Below, piece after piece: positions 1-5,220 of a DNA stretch of 6,272 bases; within the stretch, counting starts at the first letter, position 1, and each line of letters opens with the position of its first letter. This DNA is from Planctomycetaceae bacterium (lineage in GTDB: Bacteria; Planctomycetota; Planctomycetia; Pirellulales; Pirellulaceae), in the NCBI GenBank assembly GCA_018658605.1, contig JABHUV010000010.1, forward strand, positions 1-6,272, given 5' to 3'. The notes under the pieces were generated by a model. That model was given only the letters and a program-made list of their open reading frames with translations, had not been told where the DNA came from and ran no database searches. The position numbers were made by a program, and so were the translations under genes.

Positions 1-955
1 CTTGACCTCGTGTTACTTTGTATCCCCTAACATAGGGTTTCAAGAGAGGATCATGGAATTTAACAAGATAATTTCTATAGTTTAATAGAGGTTGTAGCCA
101 ATCTAATCCGGATACTATTAAGGATTGTAAACTTTTATCGGTTTCTACAAGTGTGCATACCCAGCATCCGAATCGACTGTTTCCACAGGATGGGGTGCTC
201 GTGTCAACAACTAGCGGGCATTCGCCATCAGACGAGGCCATGCGGTACATTCCCAGTAACACTGCATTGTCCGCACCCCAGGGACATTCTACTTGTCCTA
301 AATATGTCCAGACATCATCAGTCGAAAACATCTCGATTGGTGCGTATACGTACGCGTTGGGTAAGGTTGCATGCCGCCTAAACTCCGAGCCCTCTATTTC
401 GCGTGCCTTTAGCACCTGATCCCGTGTTCCACTCTCTCCTCTTCTTGCCCCAAGTATCATCACGACAGAGCCAAACTCAGCTACGCGATCCAGTATAAAC
501 GTATCCGCAGGACGGATTTTCATTCGATCGGTACACCAGCGGAAGCGAGTGGTCGGTGCAGGGTATCCCTTGCCTAACAAACATACCCAAAACGTATCTT
601 CGGTTTTCGGCGAGACTTTTTGCGCGGAAAATGGCATGCCTTGCTCCACGGCCGCTACATTGATTTGATTGAGGTTATTCGTGATATGATCGACAATCAC
701 CGGTGTTTCGACATAGGTGTCAGACGAAATCACGAATACTTGTTTATGATGTTGTGATTTATTCAATTTGGATATTGCAATCCAAACCGCTTGCACCGTG
801 GCCGTCGAGTCTTTGCCGCCACTGTAGCCGATCACCCATGGCCTGGAGTCCGCCAAGTATAGTTTCTGGATGTGCGCATATAAGTCGTCTGTTGTATTAG
901 AGGTAAAATATGATTTTGGTGGTGGTTCTATAATAGGGAGGTCTGAGTCATTCAT
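1..955 (-). CDS. dndC: DndC, DNA phosphorothioation sulfurtransferase / ATP pyrophosphatase (partial, cut by left window edge)
   Basis: The minus-strand frame stays open from an ATG at 955 to the window edge, giving 318 codons. It therefore holds the N-terminal and central part; family members run to roughly 500 residues. It reads as a PAPS-reductase/PP-loop ATP pyrophosphatase: SGGKDST at residues 45-51 is the nucleotide-binding P-loop. FRWCTDRMK (C141), GARRGESGTR (169-178) and CGNSRFGCWVC (C257, C264, C267) match the conserved DndC core. In this family, cysteines of this kind coordinate a [4Fe-4S] cluster needed for phosphorothioation; assigning these four to it is inference. The role is to activate DNA or transfer sulfur delivered by the cysteine desulfurase DndA, so that sulfur replaces a non-bridging phosphate oxygen in the backbone. 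The start is supported by GAGG seven bases upstream (963-966) and by the ATGA overlap with the dndB stop, indicating translational coupling. The stop codon, dndD and dndE are not visible. Confidence 0.95.
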   Translation of the reverse strand, partial: MNDSDLPIIEPPPKSYFTSNTTDDLYAHIQKLYLADSRPWVIGYSGGKDSTATVQAVWIAISKLNKSQHHKQVFVISSDTYVETPVIVDHITNNLNQINVAAVEQGMPFSAQKVSPKTEDTFWVCLLGKGYPAPTTRFRWCTDRMKIRPADTFILDRVAEFGSVVMILGARRGESGTRDQVLKAREIEGSEFRRHATLPNAYVYAPIEMFSTDDVWTYLGQVECPWGADNAVLLGMYRMASSDGECPLVVDTSTPSCGNSRFGCWVCTLVETDKSLQSLIVSGLDWLQPLLNYRNYLVKFHDPLLKPYVRGYKVTRGQ

Positions 956-2094
956 CCTTGATCCTCAATAGTTTTAGTCTCGTTAACCTGTGTTTCTAAT
1001 GGCTCGTTGGCAGCACGTTGCGTTTCCGCTTCTTGCTCTCGTGATGTAAGCTGTAGCCCTAAGCACTGCTTAACGGCGACTGTCGTCAGCATGACGTTGT
1101 TCAGCGATTTGCTAACTCTGCCCGCAGCTAATGCGCGCCCCTCCCAAAATCCTGTGTTAGATTTCGCCCAATCCATTTTCCGTAAGGCCTGTAATTTCTC
1201 CGGCCAATCGGTTGGATGTTCGAAAATTAATGTCGCACCAGCATTTCCAATGGCTTGCAGGGCTATTCCATGTGAATGTATATAGTCTTTCCTTAATTCA
1301 CCGCAGCTAATATCCTTATTGACAGCCAAGCCCCAATCGTGAATGTTTTTACCGACCTCTTCCCAAAACGCAATTGCAAGATCTGATTCTTCTTGGCTGA
1401 CATCATCAGTTTTTGATTTTTCCAGTAACGCGCGTGTAGCTTGATAGATGCTGCTTAATGTAAATATTTTAGATGAACGGTTTGATATGGTGGTTTTTTC
1501 GAGCTCTGTAAGATTCCTGAAATACGAGACCCCTTTTACGACGTCACGTGCCAGTTGAGATAACGCATCACGATGATCATAAAGGATCCCGAGTGACTTG
1601 GTTGGCCTGATTGCATGGCGGTTAAGATCCGCAAACATTTGTTGGCTACGTTTTAACCCGCCGTCGATGAAAAATACTACAGATATCGTTTCCTCACCAA
1701 GTTCAGGTCGTTGCTTGATCGCTTCCTCAATTGCGGCTCTACGATGTTGCCCGTCATTAATTAGAAATCTCGACGTGAGTGGTATTCGTAATTGGCCAAT
1801 ATCTTTACCGTTTCCGGTATCATCGAACGGTGTAAACTCGACCTCTCCATCAATCGAGGCTGTGATGGAGGAAAATGTATATTCAGTTGGGTTTTCTACT
1901 AAGTAACGAGACATCTCCGGAATTCGGGACTTATTTAGAATTCGCTGTGCCCTCATTCCTGCCGGCATATCCTCATCCAGAAATTGAAACATGCGTGGGA
2001 CAATCTTCAATGGGCACATAACAGAGTAATACCAACGGCCGGCCTGCTTTCCTCGCAGGGCGGTAAATGTTAAAACATTTACAGATGAATCCAT
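952..2094 (-). CDS. dndB: DndB, DGQHR-domain regulator of the phosphorothioation operon
   Basis: 380 aa. The signature is DGQHR at residues 114-118 within FLINDGQHRRAA, followed by FADLNRHAIRPTKSLG near 154-169; these define the DndB/DGQHR family. The N-terminus (LTFTALRGKQAGRWYYSVMCPLK) is also typical. In studied Dnd systems DndB is not needed to install sulfur; it acts as a negative regulator of the dnd operon and limits modification. C27 sits where I recall a cysteine important for DNA binding in the Salmonella homologue (from memory). I chose the ATG at 2094 because GGAG (2103-2106) lies eight bases upstream and the family N-terminus begins here. The frame extends upstream to a GTG at 2151 and an ATG at 2127, but those 19 extra residues fall on the likely promoter and lack a ribosome binding site. 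The stop overlaps the dndC start (ATGA, 952-955). The last ~30 residues are polar and rich in E, Q, T and N, probably a disordered tail. Confidence 0.93.
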   Translation of the reverse strand: MDSSVNVLTFTALRGKQAGRWYYSVMCPLKIVPRMFQFLDEDMPAGMRAQRILNKSRIPEMSRYLVENPTEYTFSSITASIDGEVEFTPFDDTGNGKDIGQLRIPLTSRFLINDGQHRRAAIEEAIKQRPELGEETISVVFFIDGGLKRSQQMFADLNRHAIRPTKSLGILYDHRDALSQLARDVVKGVSYFRNLTELEKTTISNRSSKIFTLSSIYQATRALLEKSKTDDVSQEESDLAIAFWEEVGKNIHDWGLAVNKDISCGELRKDYIHSHGIALQAIGNAGATLIFEHPTDWPEKLQALRKMDWAKSNTGFWEGRALAAGRVSKSLNNVMLTTVAVKQCLGLQLTSREQEAETQRAANEPLETQVNETKTIEDQG

Positions 2095-2129
2095 CTCAAT
2101 ATCTCCGGAAGTACTATACAACAGCATGG

Positions 2130-2147
2130 ACGTTAAAAAATAAACGT
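2130..2147. promoter_or_regulatory. Inverted repeat ACGTT-N8-AACGT in the dndA/dndB control region
   Basis: Five-base arms ACGTT (2130-2134) and AACGT (2143-2147) flank an A/T-only spacer. The left arm coincides with the candidate dndB -10. The layout (ACG-N12-CGT) resembles the ACG/CGT-armed site I recall for Salmonella DndB (TACG-N10-CGTA), but the spacing differs, so the match is only suggestive. Confidence 0.3.
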
Positions 2148-2158
2148 GCACTTGTCAA
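2130..2158 (-). promoter_or_regulatory. Candidate dndBC promoter
   Basis: Reading the minus strand, a perfect TTGACA -35 box (2158-2153) is followed after 17 bases by TAACGT (2135-2130), a weak -10 matching the consensus at 3 of 6 positions. Initiation would fall near 2123, leaving a leader of about 30 nt before the ATG at 2094. That is consistent with this start rather than the upstream GTG or ATG. A second possible -10, TATAGT (2118-2113), matches 5 of 6 but has only an A/T-rich stretch where its -35 should be. The -35 is clear; the choice of -10 is not. Confidence 0.45.
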
Positions 2159-2160
2159 GT
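2150..2160. promoter_or_regulatory. 11-bp palindrome over the dndB -35 box, candidate operator
   Basis: ACTTG-T-CAAGT is a perfect inverted repeat with 5-bp arms around one central base. It contains the TTGACA box of the candidate dndB promoter on the minus strand, so a dimeric protein bound here would block RNA polymerase. It also lies about 50 bp upstream of the dndA start, so one site could affect both directions. DndB itself is the obvious candidate ligand, but that is inference. An 11-bp palindrome can arise by chance. Confidence 0.35.
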
Positions 2161-2209
2161 AGCGCGTGCGAGCCCGCAGTTTTTTTTGCAATATTTCGTC
2201 GGAAAACTC

Positions 2210-3364
2210 ATGAAACCGCCTATTTACCTCGATAATCAAGCAACAACGCGGTGTGATCCGCGCATTGTTGATGCAATGCTGCCGTTTTTTAGCGACACAT
2301 ATGGTAATAGTTCAAGCGTAAGTCACTCATATGGGCAGGAGGCCCTTCAAGCGATTACGAAAGCCCAGCAACAGATCGCCAACCTGATCGGAGCTACTGA
2401 TCCCAATTGCATATTTTTCACAAGCGGTTCGACTGAATCAAATAATATCGCGCTTAAGTCCATGACGCTGGCAGATCCCGCGCAGTCACATTTAGTGACC
2501 ACTGCGGCAGAGCACAAGGCAATTTTGGATCCTGCGGAATTTCTTGAGACCTCTGGCGTTTCAACTTCTGTATTACCAGTTGATCACCACGGCGCCGTCG
2601 ACCCAGTGGAGGTCGGTAGAGCCATTCAAGACGCAACCAAGGTGGTGTCGGTTATCTACGCGAACAATGAAGTGGGTACGCTTAATGACTTATCCGCAAT
2701 TGGCGATATTTGCAAAGAGAAAGAGTGTGTCTTGCACACTGATGCTACCCAAGCCGCTGGTAAGACCTCGATCAATGTAGAGTCGCAGGGGATCGACATG
2801 TTGAGTTTATCTGGCCACAAGATATATGCCCCCAAGGGAATTGGAATTTTATACGTGCGCCGTCGCGCGAGAGGCTTAAAGATGATGCCACTGCTGCATG
2901 GTGGTGGTCATCAAAACAAAATACGTAGTGGTACGCTACCCGTTGCTATGATTGTGGGCCTTGGCAAGGCTTGTGATTTACTGTCAACCGAATTTGAAGA
3001 AGTTAATCAACACTGTCAAACCCTAACTGACTTAATGAAGAATGGCTTGCAGGACAACATTTCTGGTATCACATTCAACGGACATCCCACTGAGCGAATG
3101 GTGGGCAATTTACACGTCACAATTGAAGGGGTAAAAAGCGAGGCATTGTTACATCTTATGAGGGATCAAGTCGCATTGAGCACGGGCGCGGCATGCACTA
3201 CGTCTGCGCCAGAGCCAAGCCACGTATTGCTGTCTATGGGAAAAACCTCTAAGGAAATCTCCGAATCGCTTAGAATCGGAATTGGTCGTTTCAATACAAC
3301 GGACGAAGTTAAACTTGTTATAAGCCTGATTGCGGCTAGCGTTGAAAAGCTGCGTAATATCTAG
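2210..3364 (+). CDS. dndA: DndA, cysteine desulfurase (IscS/NifS-like, PLP-dependent)
   Basis: 384 aa, the usual length for class I IscS/NifS desulfurases. The protein opens with IYLDNQATTRCDPR and carries all key residues: H102 (AAEHK), D178 and Q181 (HTDATQAAG), the PLP-binding K204 (SLSGHKIYAPKG) and the catalytic persulfide cysteine C329 (GAACTTSAPEPSHVL). This numbering lies within two residues of E. coli IscS (H104, D180, Q183, K206, C328). It converts L-cysteine to alanine and passes the sulfur on. In dnd systems DndA supplies sulfur for phosphorothioate formation and helps build the DndC Fe-S cluster. I call it DndA rather than housekeeping IscS because it lies head to head with dndBC, with 115 bp between start codons, and without iscU, iscA or iscR. 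The ATG at 2210 follows GGAAAA (2201-2206); a TTG at 2186 is in frame but sits in a T-run with no Shine-Dalgarno. I could not identify a convincing dndA promoter. Confidence 0.9.
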   Translation: MKPPIYLDNQATTRCDPRIVDAMLPFFSDTYGNSSSVSHSYGQEALQAITKAQQQIANLIGATDPNCIFFTSGSTESNNIALKSMTLADPAQSHLVTTAAEHKAILDPAEFLETSGVSTSVLPVDHHGAVDPVEVGRAIQDATKVVSVIYANNEVGTLNDLSAIGDICKEKECVLHTDATQAAGKTSINVESQGIDMLSLSGHKIYAPKGIGILYVRRRARGLKMMPLLHGGGHQNKIRSGTLPVAMIVGLGKACDLLSTEFEEVNQHCQTLTDLMKNGLQDNISGITFNGHPTERMVGNLHVTIEGVKSEALLHLMRDQVALSTGAACTTSAPEPSHVLLSMGKTSKEISESLRIGIGRFNTTDEVKLVISLIAASVEKLRNI

Positions 3365-3508
3365 ACCGGGATAAGCCTTCGACTAGTAATATCGCGGCCG
3401 GTCAATCTAGGCACCACTTCAACGTGATAAAACTATTAAAGGCTTGCAGGCGAACTAGAGCCTCCACCGGGCCATCTTACTACGGCATGCGCAAGCCGCT
3501 TGAACGCA
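3365..3508. other. Non-coding stretch after dndA with weak inverted repeats
   Basis: Together with the repeat copy that follows, this forms a 261-bp gap before the next gene. GACCGG (3364-3369) and CCGGTC (3398-3403) can pair around a 28-base loop starting right at the dndA stop. There is no U-tract, so it is at best a weak terminator candidate. GGCTTGC (3441-3447) and GCAAGCC (3491-3497) form a second 7-bp inverted repeat with a 43-base spacer. Neither is strong enough to assign a function, and I see no gene here. Confidence 0.3.
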
Positions 3509-3584
3509 AACTATTTTAACGAAAACTCTATTTTGCGCCGAAAATTCACGCTTCCCACTCTCTTAAGTAGTGTAAACCGCGACG
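3509..3584 (+). repeat. Left copy of a ~76-nt inverted repeat upstream of the zinc-ribbon gene
   Basis: This segment matches the reverse complement of 4921-4996 without gaps at 62 of 76 positions. That includes a perfect 19-mer TCTCTTAAGTAGTGTAAAC at 3559-3577. It ends about 40 bp before the ATG of the 94-aa gene, so it is in the position of a promoter or regulatory element. Within it TTCACG-N17-TAGTGT (3544-3549 and 3567-3572 by my reading) could be a weak promoter, and the other copy keeps it as TTTACG-N17-TAGTGT. Similarity fades rapidly on both sides. It could instead be a terminal repeat of a small cassette or an interspersed genomic repeat. Confidence 0.8.
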
Positions 3585-3625
3585 GCGCGACTTAAACAAC
3601 TTCATTGAATTTATAGGGGAGTGTA

Positions 3626-3910
3626 ATGCTTAGGTACAGTGAAAAACAATTACAACGAGTAGAAGCGAATTACCCAGGTGTTCGGGAAAGCATAGAACGC
3701 TTTGAGGCTATGGACATTCCAGTGTGTCCTAGCTGTTCATCGGATGACACTGCTCTGATACAAGTTGGCTTGATTGGGCGAACCATGACAATTGCCGGTG
3801 GGACAACAAAATTCAAACTTATTCCGTATCGTCGGGAACCAAAGTGGAAAAAAAAGTTCTTCTGTAGGGCATGCGAAGAAACGTTTGGTAGTCGTGACGC
3901 AGTTTCATAA
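3626..3910 (+). CDS. Small four-cysteine zinc-ribbon-like protein of unknown function
   Basis: 94 aa, not a family I can name. Two CxxC knuckles, CPSC (34-37) and CRAC (80-83), lie 42 residues apart, the pattern of a zinc ribbon or rubredoxin-like knuckle binding one metal. The N-terminal third (QLQRVEANYPGVRESIERFEAMD) looks helical. The segment between the knuckles is mixed: hydrophobic and glycine-rich (LIQVGLIGRTMTIAGG), then basic (PYRREPKWKKKF), which could suit nucleic-acid or protein contact. It has no signal peptide or membrane segment, so it should be cytoplasmic. The start is well supported by AGGGGAG (3615-3621) just upstream of the ATG. Upstream lies the repeat shared, inverted, with the opposite gene. 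Its stop codon is separated by only 5 bp from the stop of the convergent 307-aa gene, with no terminator between, so the two transcripts probably overlap in antisense. Confidence 0.82.
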   Translation: MLRYSEKQLQRVEANYPGVRESIERFEAMDIPVCPSCSSDDTALIQVGLIGRTMTIAGGTTKFKLIPYRREPKWKKKFFCRACEETFGSRDAVS

Positions 3911-3915
3911 CCATT

Positions 3916-4839
3916 TTATGCAATAACACATAAAGGTTCACAATCGTCATCCTCTGATGACACGACTTCGAACTTAACAAATGTAATCCATCGCATGTGC
4001 TCCTCCGTCTCCGTAGCTGGCCTTTCCAGGGAAAACTTAATCGTTCCTTTGTCGCCCACCTCAGCTTTAGGCTCAGCTTCAAAGAAAATATATTTAATGG
4101 AGCAACTGACGGGATACTGCTTTTTCAGTCTAACTGCCGGTGTGTTTAGGCGTTGGTCGTCATTGATAATTTCAAATTTAAATAAATTATCTCGTTCGAA
4201 TTCGCCGGATGCGTCTGTGTCTATCCAAACCATTGAGCTGCGACCTTTATCCAGACGAACTTTTAACACGCCGTCTTTGGGATATTTGATATTGAACCGC
4301 GTAGGAATTGGTAACGGCGGGACTGGCTCTGGCACCGATGGAGCTGTCGGTTCCTTGATTACTGGATCCGGTTTGCGCCTTTTACGTTTTCGCATTACCT
4401 CATCGAACGCCAAAGGTCCCTTTGAACCATCCTCGCTCATGTCGTCGGATTCTCTCGCATTAAATCCGAGCAAAGCAGCCCAGTATCCGCCGGTAATGCG
4501 AATATCCATTTCCATTAATGCGTCCCAATCTTTAGGGCCGTTTCCGCCATCTAAAAACCTCGCGTTTTTAACTGGGTCGTAATATATATGGTCATCACGC
4601 ATCTTGCTATGTGTTGAAAGTATAGGATTAACCGACTCACTCTCACTAGATTTGACATGATGTTTATGTAGGCAGCGTTTGGATTTATTACTTCCCGTGG
4701 AATCCGGATCACTAATGAATACAAAAATAGTCATTTCCGTGATTTTCTGAGTTTCTGTACACTTCAGGGTATGGATTCCCGTGTTTAGCACGCGATATAC
4801 GTCCGTCGGGTTAACACTTCGTGCGTCTCGGTTTACCAT
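3916..4839 (-). CDS. Two-part hypothetical protein with a basic, proline-rich linker
   Basis: 307 aa from the ATG at 4839, preceded by AGGGGA (4847-4852) seven bases upstream; a TTG two codons earlier is less likely. I do not recognise the family. Residues ~10-135 form an N-terminal part containing a strand-like stretch (MTIFVFISD, 37-45) and a Y/W/G-rich segment (RITGGYWAALLGF, 114-126). Residues 149-158 (MRKRKRRKPD) are strongly basic. Residues ~158-180 alternate P with V, E and L, a flexible linker. Residues ~182-295 have alternating hydrophobic and charged residues typical of a beta-sandwich (for example LKVRLDKG, LFKFEII, TFVKFEVV). The tail is acidic (SSEDDDCEP). There is no signal peptide or transmembrane helix. 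The domain-linker-domain plan suggests an adaptor or binding protein, but that is a guess. It converges on the zinc-ribbon gene and has a homologous upstream repeat, which suggests shared regulation. Confidence 0.78.
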   Translation of the reverse strand: MVNRDARSVNPTDVYRVLNTGIHTLKCTETQKITEMTIFVFISDPDSTGSNKSKRCLHKHHVKSSESESVNPILSTHSKMRDDHIYYDPVKNARFLDGGNGPKDWDALMEMDIRITGGYWAALLGFNARESDDMSEDGSKGPLAFDEVMRKRKRRKPDPVIKEPTAPSVPEPVPPLPIPTRFNIKYPKDGVLKVRLDKGRSSMVWIDTDASGEFERDNLFKFEIINDDQRLNTPAVRLKKQYPVSCSIKYIFFEAEPKAEVGDKGTIKFSLERPATETEEHMRWITFVKFEVVSSEDDDCEPLCVIA

Positions 4840-4894
4840 CGTCAATTCCCCTCAAAAATATCTGTGGAACATTCGGCGAAGGACTCGCCTTCAT
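4811..4894 (-). CDS. Possible 27-codon leader ORF overlapping the start of the 307-aa gene
   Basis: An ATG at 4894 with GGAG six bases upstream opens a 27-aa frame (MKASPSPNVPQIFLRG...) ending in TAA at 4811. It covers the ribosome binding site and first codons of the downstream gene in another frame. Translation of it could modulate the downstream start. The same frame is open further upstream through the repeat copy. Only the ribosome binding site and the position support it, so it may well be fortuitous. Confidence 0.2.
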   Translation of the reverse strand: MKASPSPNVPQIFLRGIDDGKPRRTKC

Positions 4895-4920
4895 TGCAAA
4901 CTCCGCCCTCTGACAAAAGG

Positions 4921-4996
4921 CGTCGTAGTTTACACTACTTAAGAGAATTACAATCGTAAATTTCCGGAGCGAAATAGAATTTTCATTAAAATAATT
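4921..4996 (-). repeat. Right copy of the ~76-nt inverted repeat upstream of the 307-aa gene
   Basis: This is the reverse-complement partner of 3509-3584, with 62 of 76 positions matching and the shared 19-mer at 4928-4946. It lies 82 bp before the ATG of the 307-aa gene and points the same way relative to that gene as the left copy does to the zinc-ribbon gene. The 82-nt leader after it holds a small hairpin (GGCGA-N5-TCGCC within 4873-4890) that the left copy lacks. Same alternatives as for the left copy: shared promoter, cassette end, or interspersed repeat. Confidence 0.8.
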
Positions 4997-5220
4997 CTGG
5001 CCCCGCTTCTTCAAAAATTCTCTGAGAGGAAGATATATAGGGGGGTAGAGCGAGTTGGGATCCCAGGGGTGCTTCGCTCAAGCCTGCGTCTGAGCCACGT
5101 TTGTACGAACTGACATCCAGTGCGGCTTTCTATTACGCCGCTAGTGCTAAGGTCCATTCGGTTTGCTATTGCCTGAACGCCCGCCAGCCGTGTTTTTCGA
5201 GGTGTAGGTTAACTACCGAA
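4997..5220. other. Non-coding stretch between the FGE-like gene and the inverted-repeat cassette
   Basis: No credible gene. GAGCGA (5048-5053) and TCGCTC (5074-5079) form a perfect 6-bp inverted repeat whose 20-base loop contains the 10-bp palindrome TGGGATCCCA (5056-5065). GCGGC (5122-5126) and GCCGC (5137-5141) form a second hairpin. An imperfect palindrome around GTTAAC lies at 5204-5216, just after the FGE-like gene's stop. None is followed by a U-tract on the minus strand, so none is a clear intrinsic terminator for that gene. Confidence 0.3.

Noticed and set aside
342..355. Palindromic stretch GCGTATACGTACGC inside dndC.
   Set aside because: It encodes conserved protein (NAYVYAP) and is far from any promoter; likely chance.
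151..419. Two overlapping plus-strand ORFs of 76 and 88 codons, and another at 703-900.
   Set aside because: They lie antisense to dndC, whose conserved motifs run through the region, and show no recognisable features of their own.
2095..2151. Upstream extension of dndB to GTG 2151 or ATG 2127.
   Set aside because: No ribosome binding site, the extra residues do not fit the family N-terminus, and the region holds the likely promoter. GGAG before 2094 is much better.
3364..3403. GACCGG ... CCGGTC after the dndA stop as an intrinsic terminator.
   Set aside because: The loop is 28 bases and there is no U-tract after the stem, so it does not meet the pattern.
3995..4582. 195-codon plus-strand ORF opposite the 307-aa gene.
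   Set aside because: No good ribosome binding site and low-complexity serine/glycine-rich composition typical of an antisense shadow. The minus-strand frame is longer and has a strong Shine-Dalgarno.
3509..4996. Integron cassette or insertion sequence.
   Set aside because: Integron attC sites are direct repeats with RYYYAAC/GTTRRRY ends, which are not found here; no transposase is encoded between the inverted repeats.
4811..5014. 67-codon minus-strand ORF from TTG 5014 through the right repeat copy as a real gene.
   Set aside because: TTG start without a Shine-Dalgarno, overlap with the start of the 307-aa gene, and most of it is the repeat element. Only the internal 27-codon leader is kept as a weak possibility.
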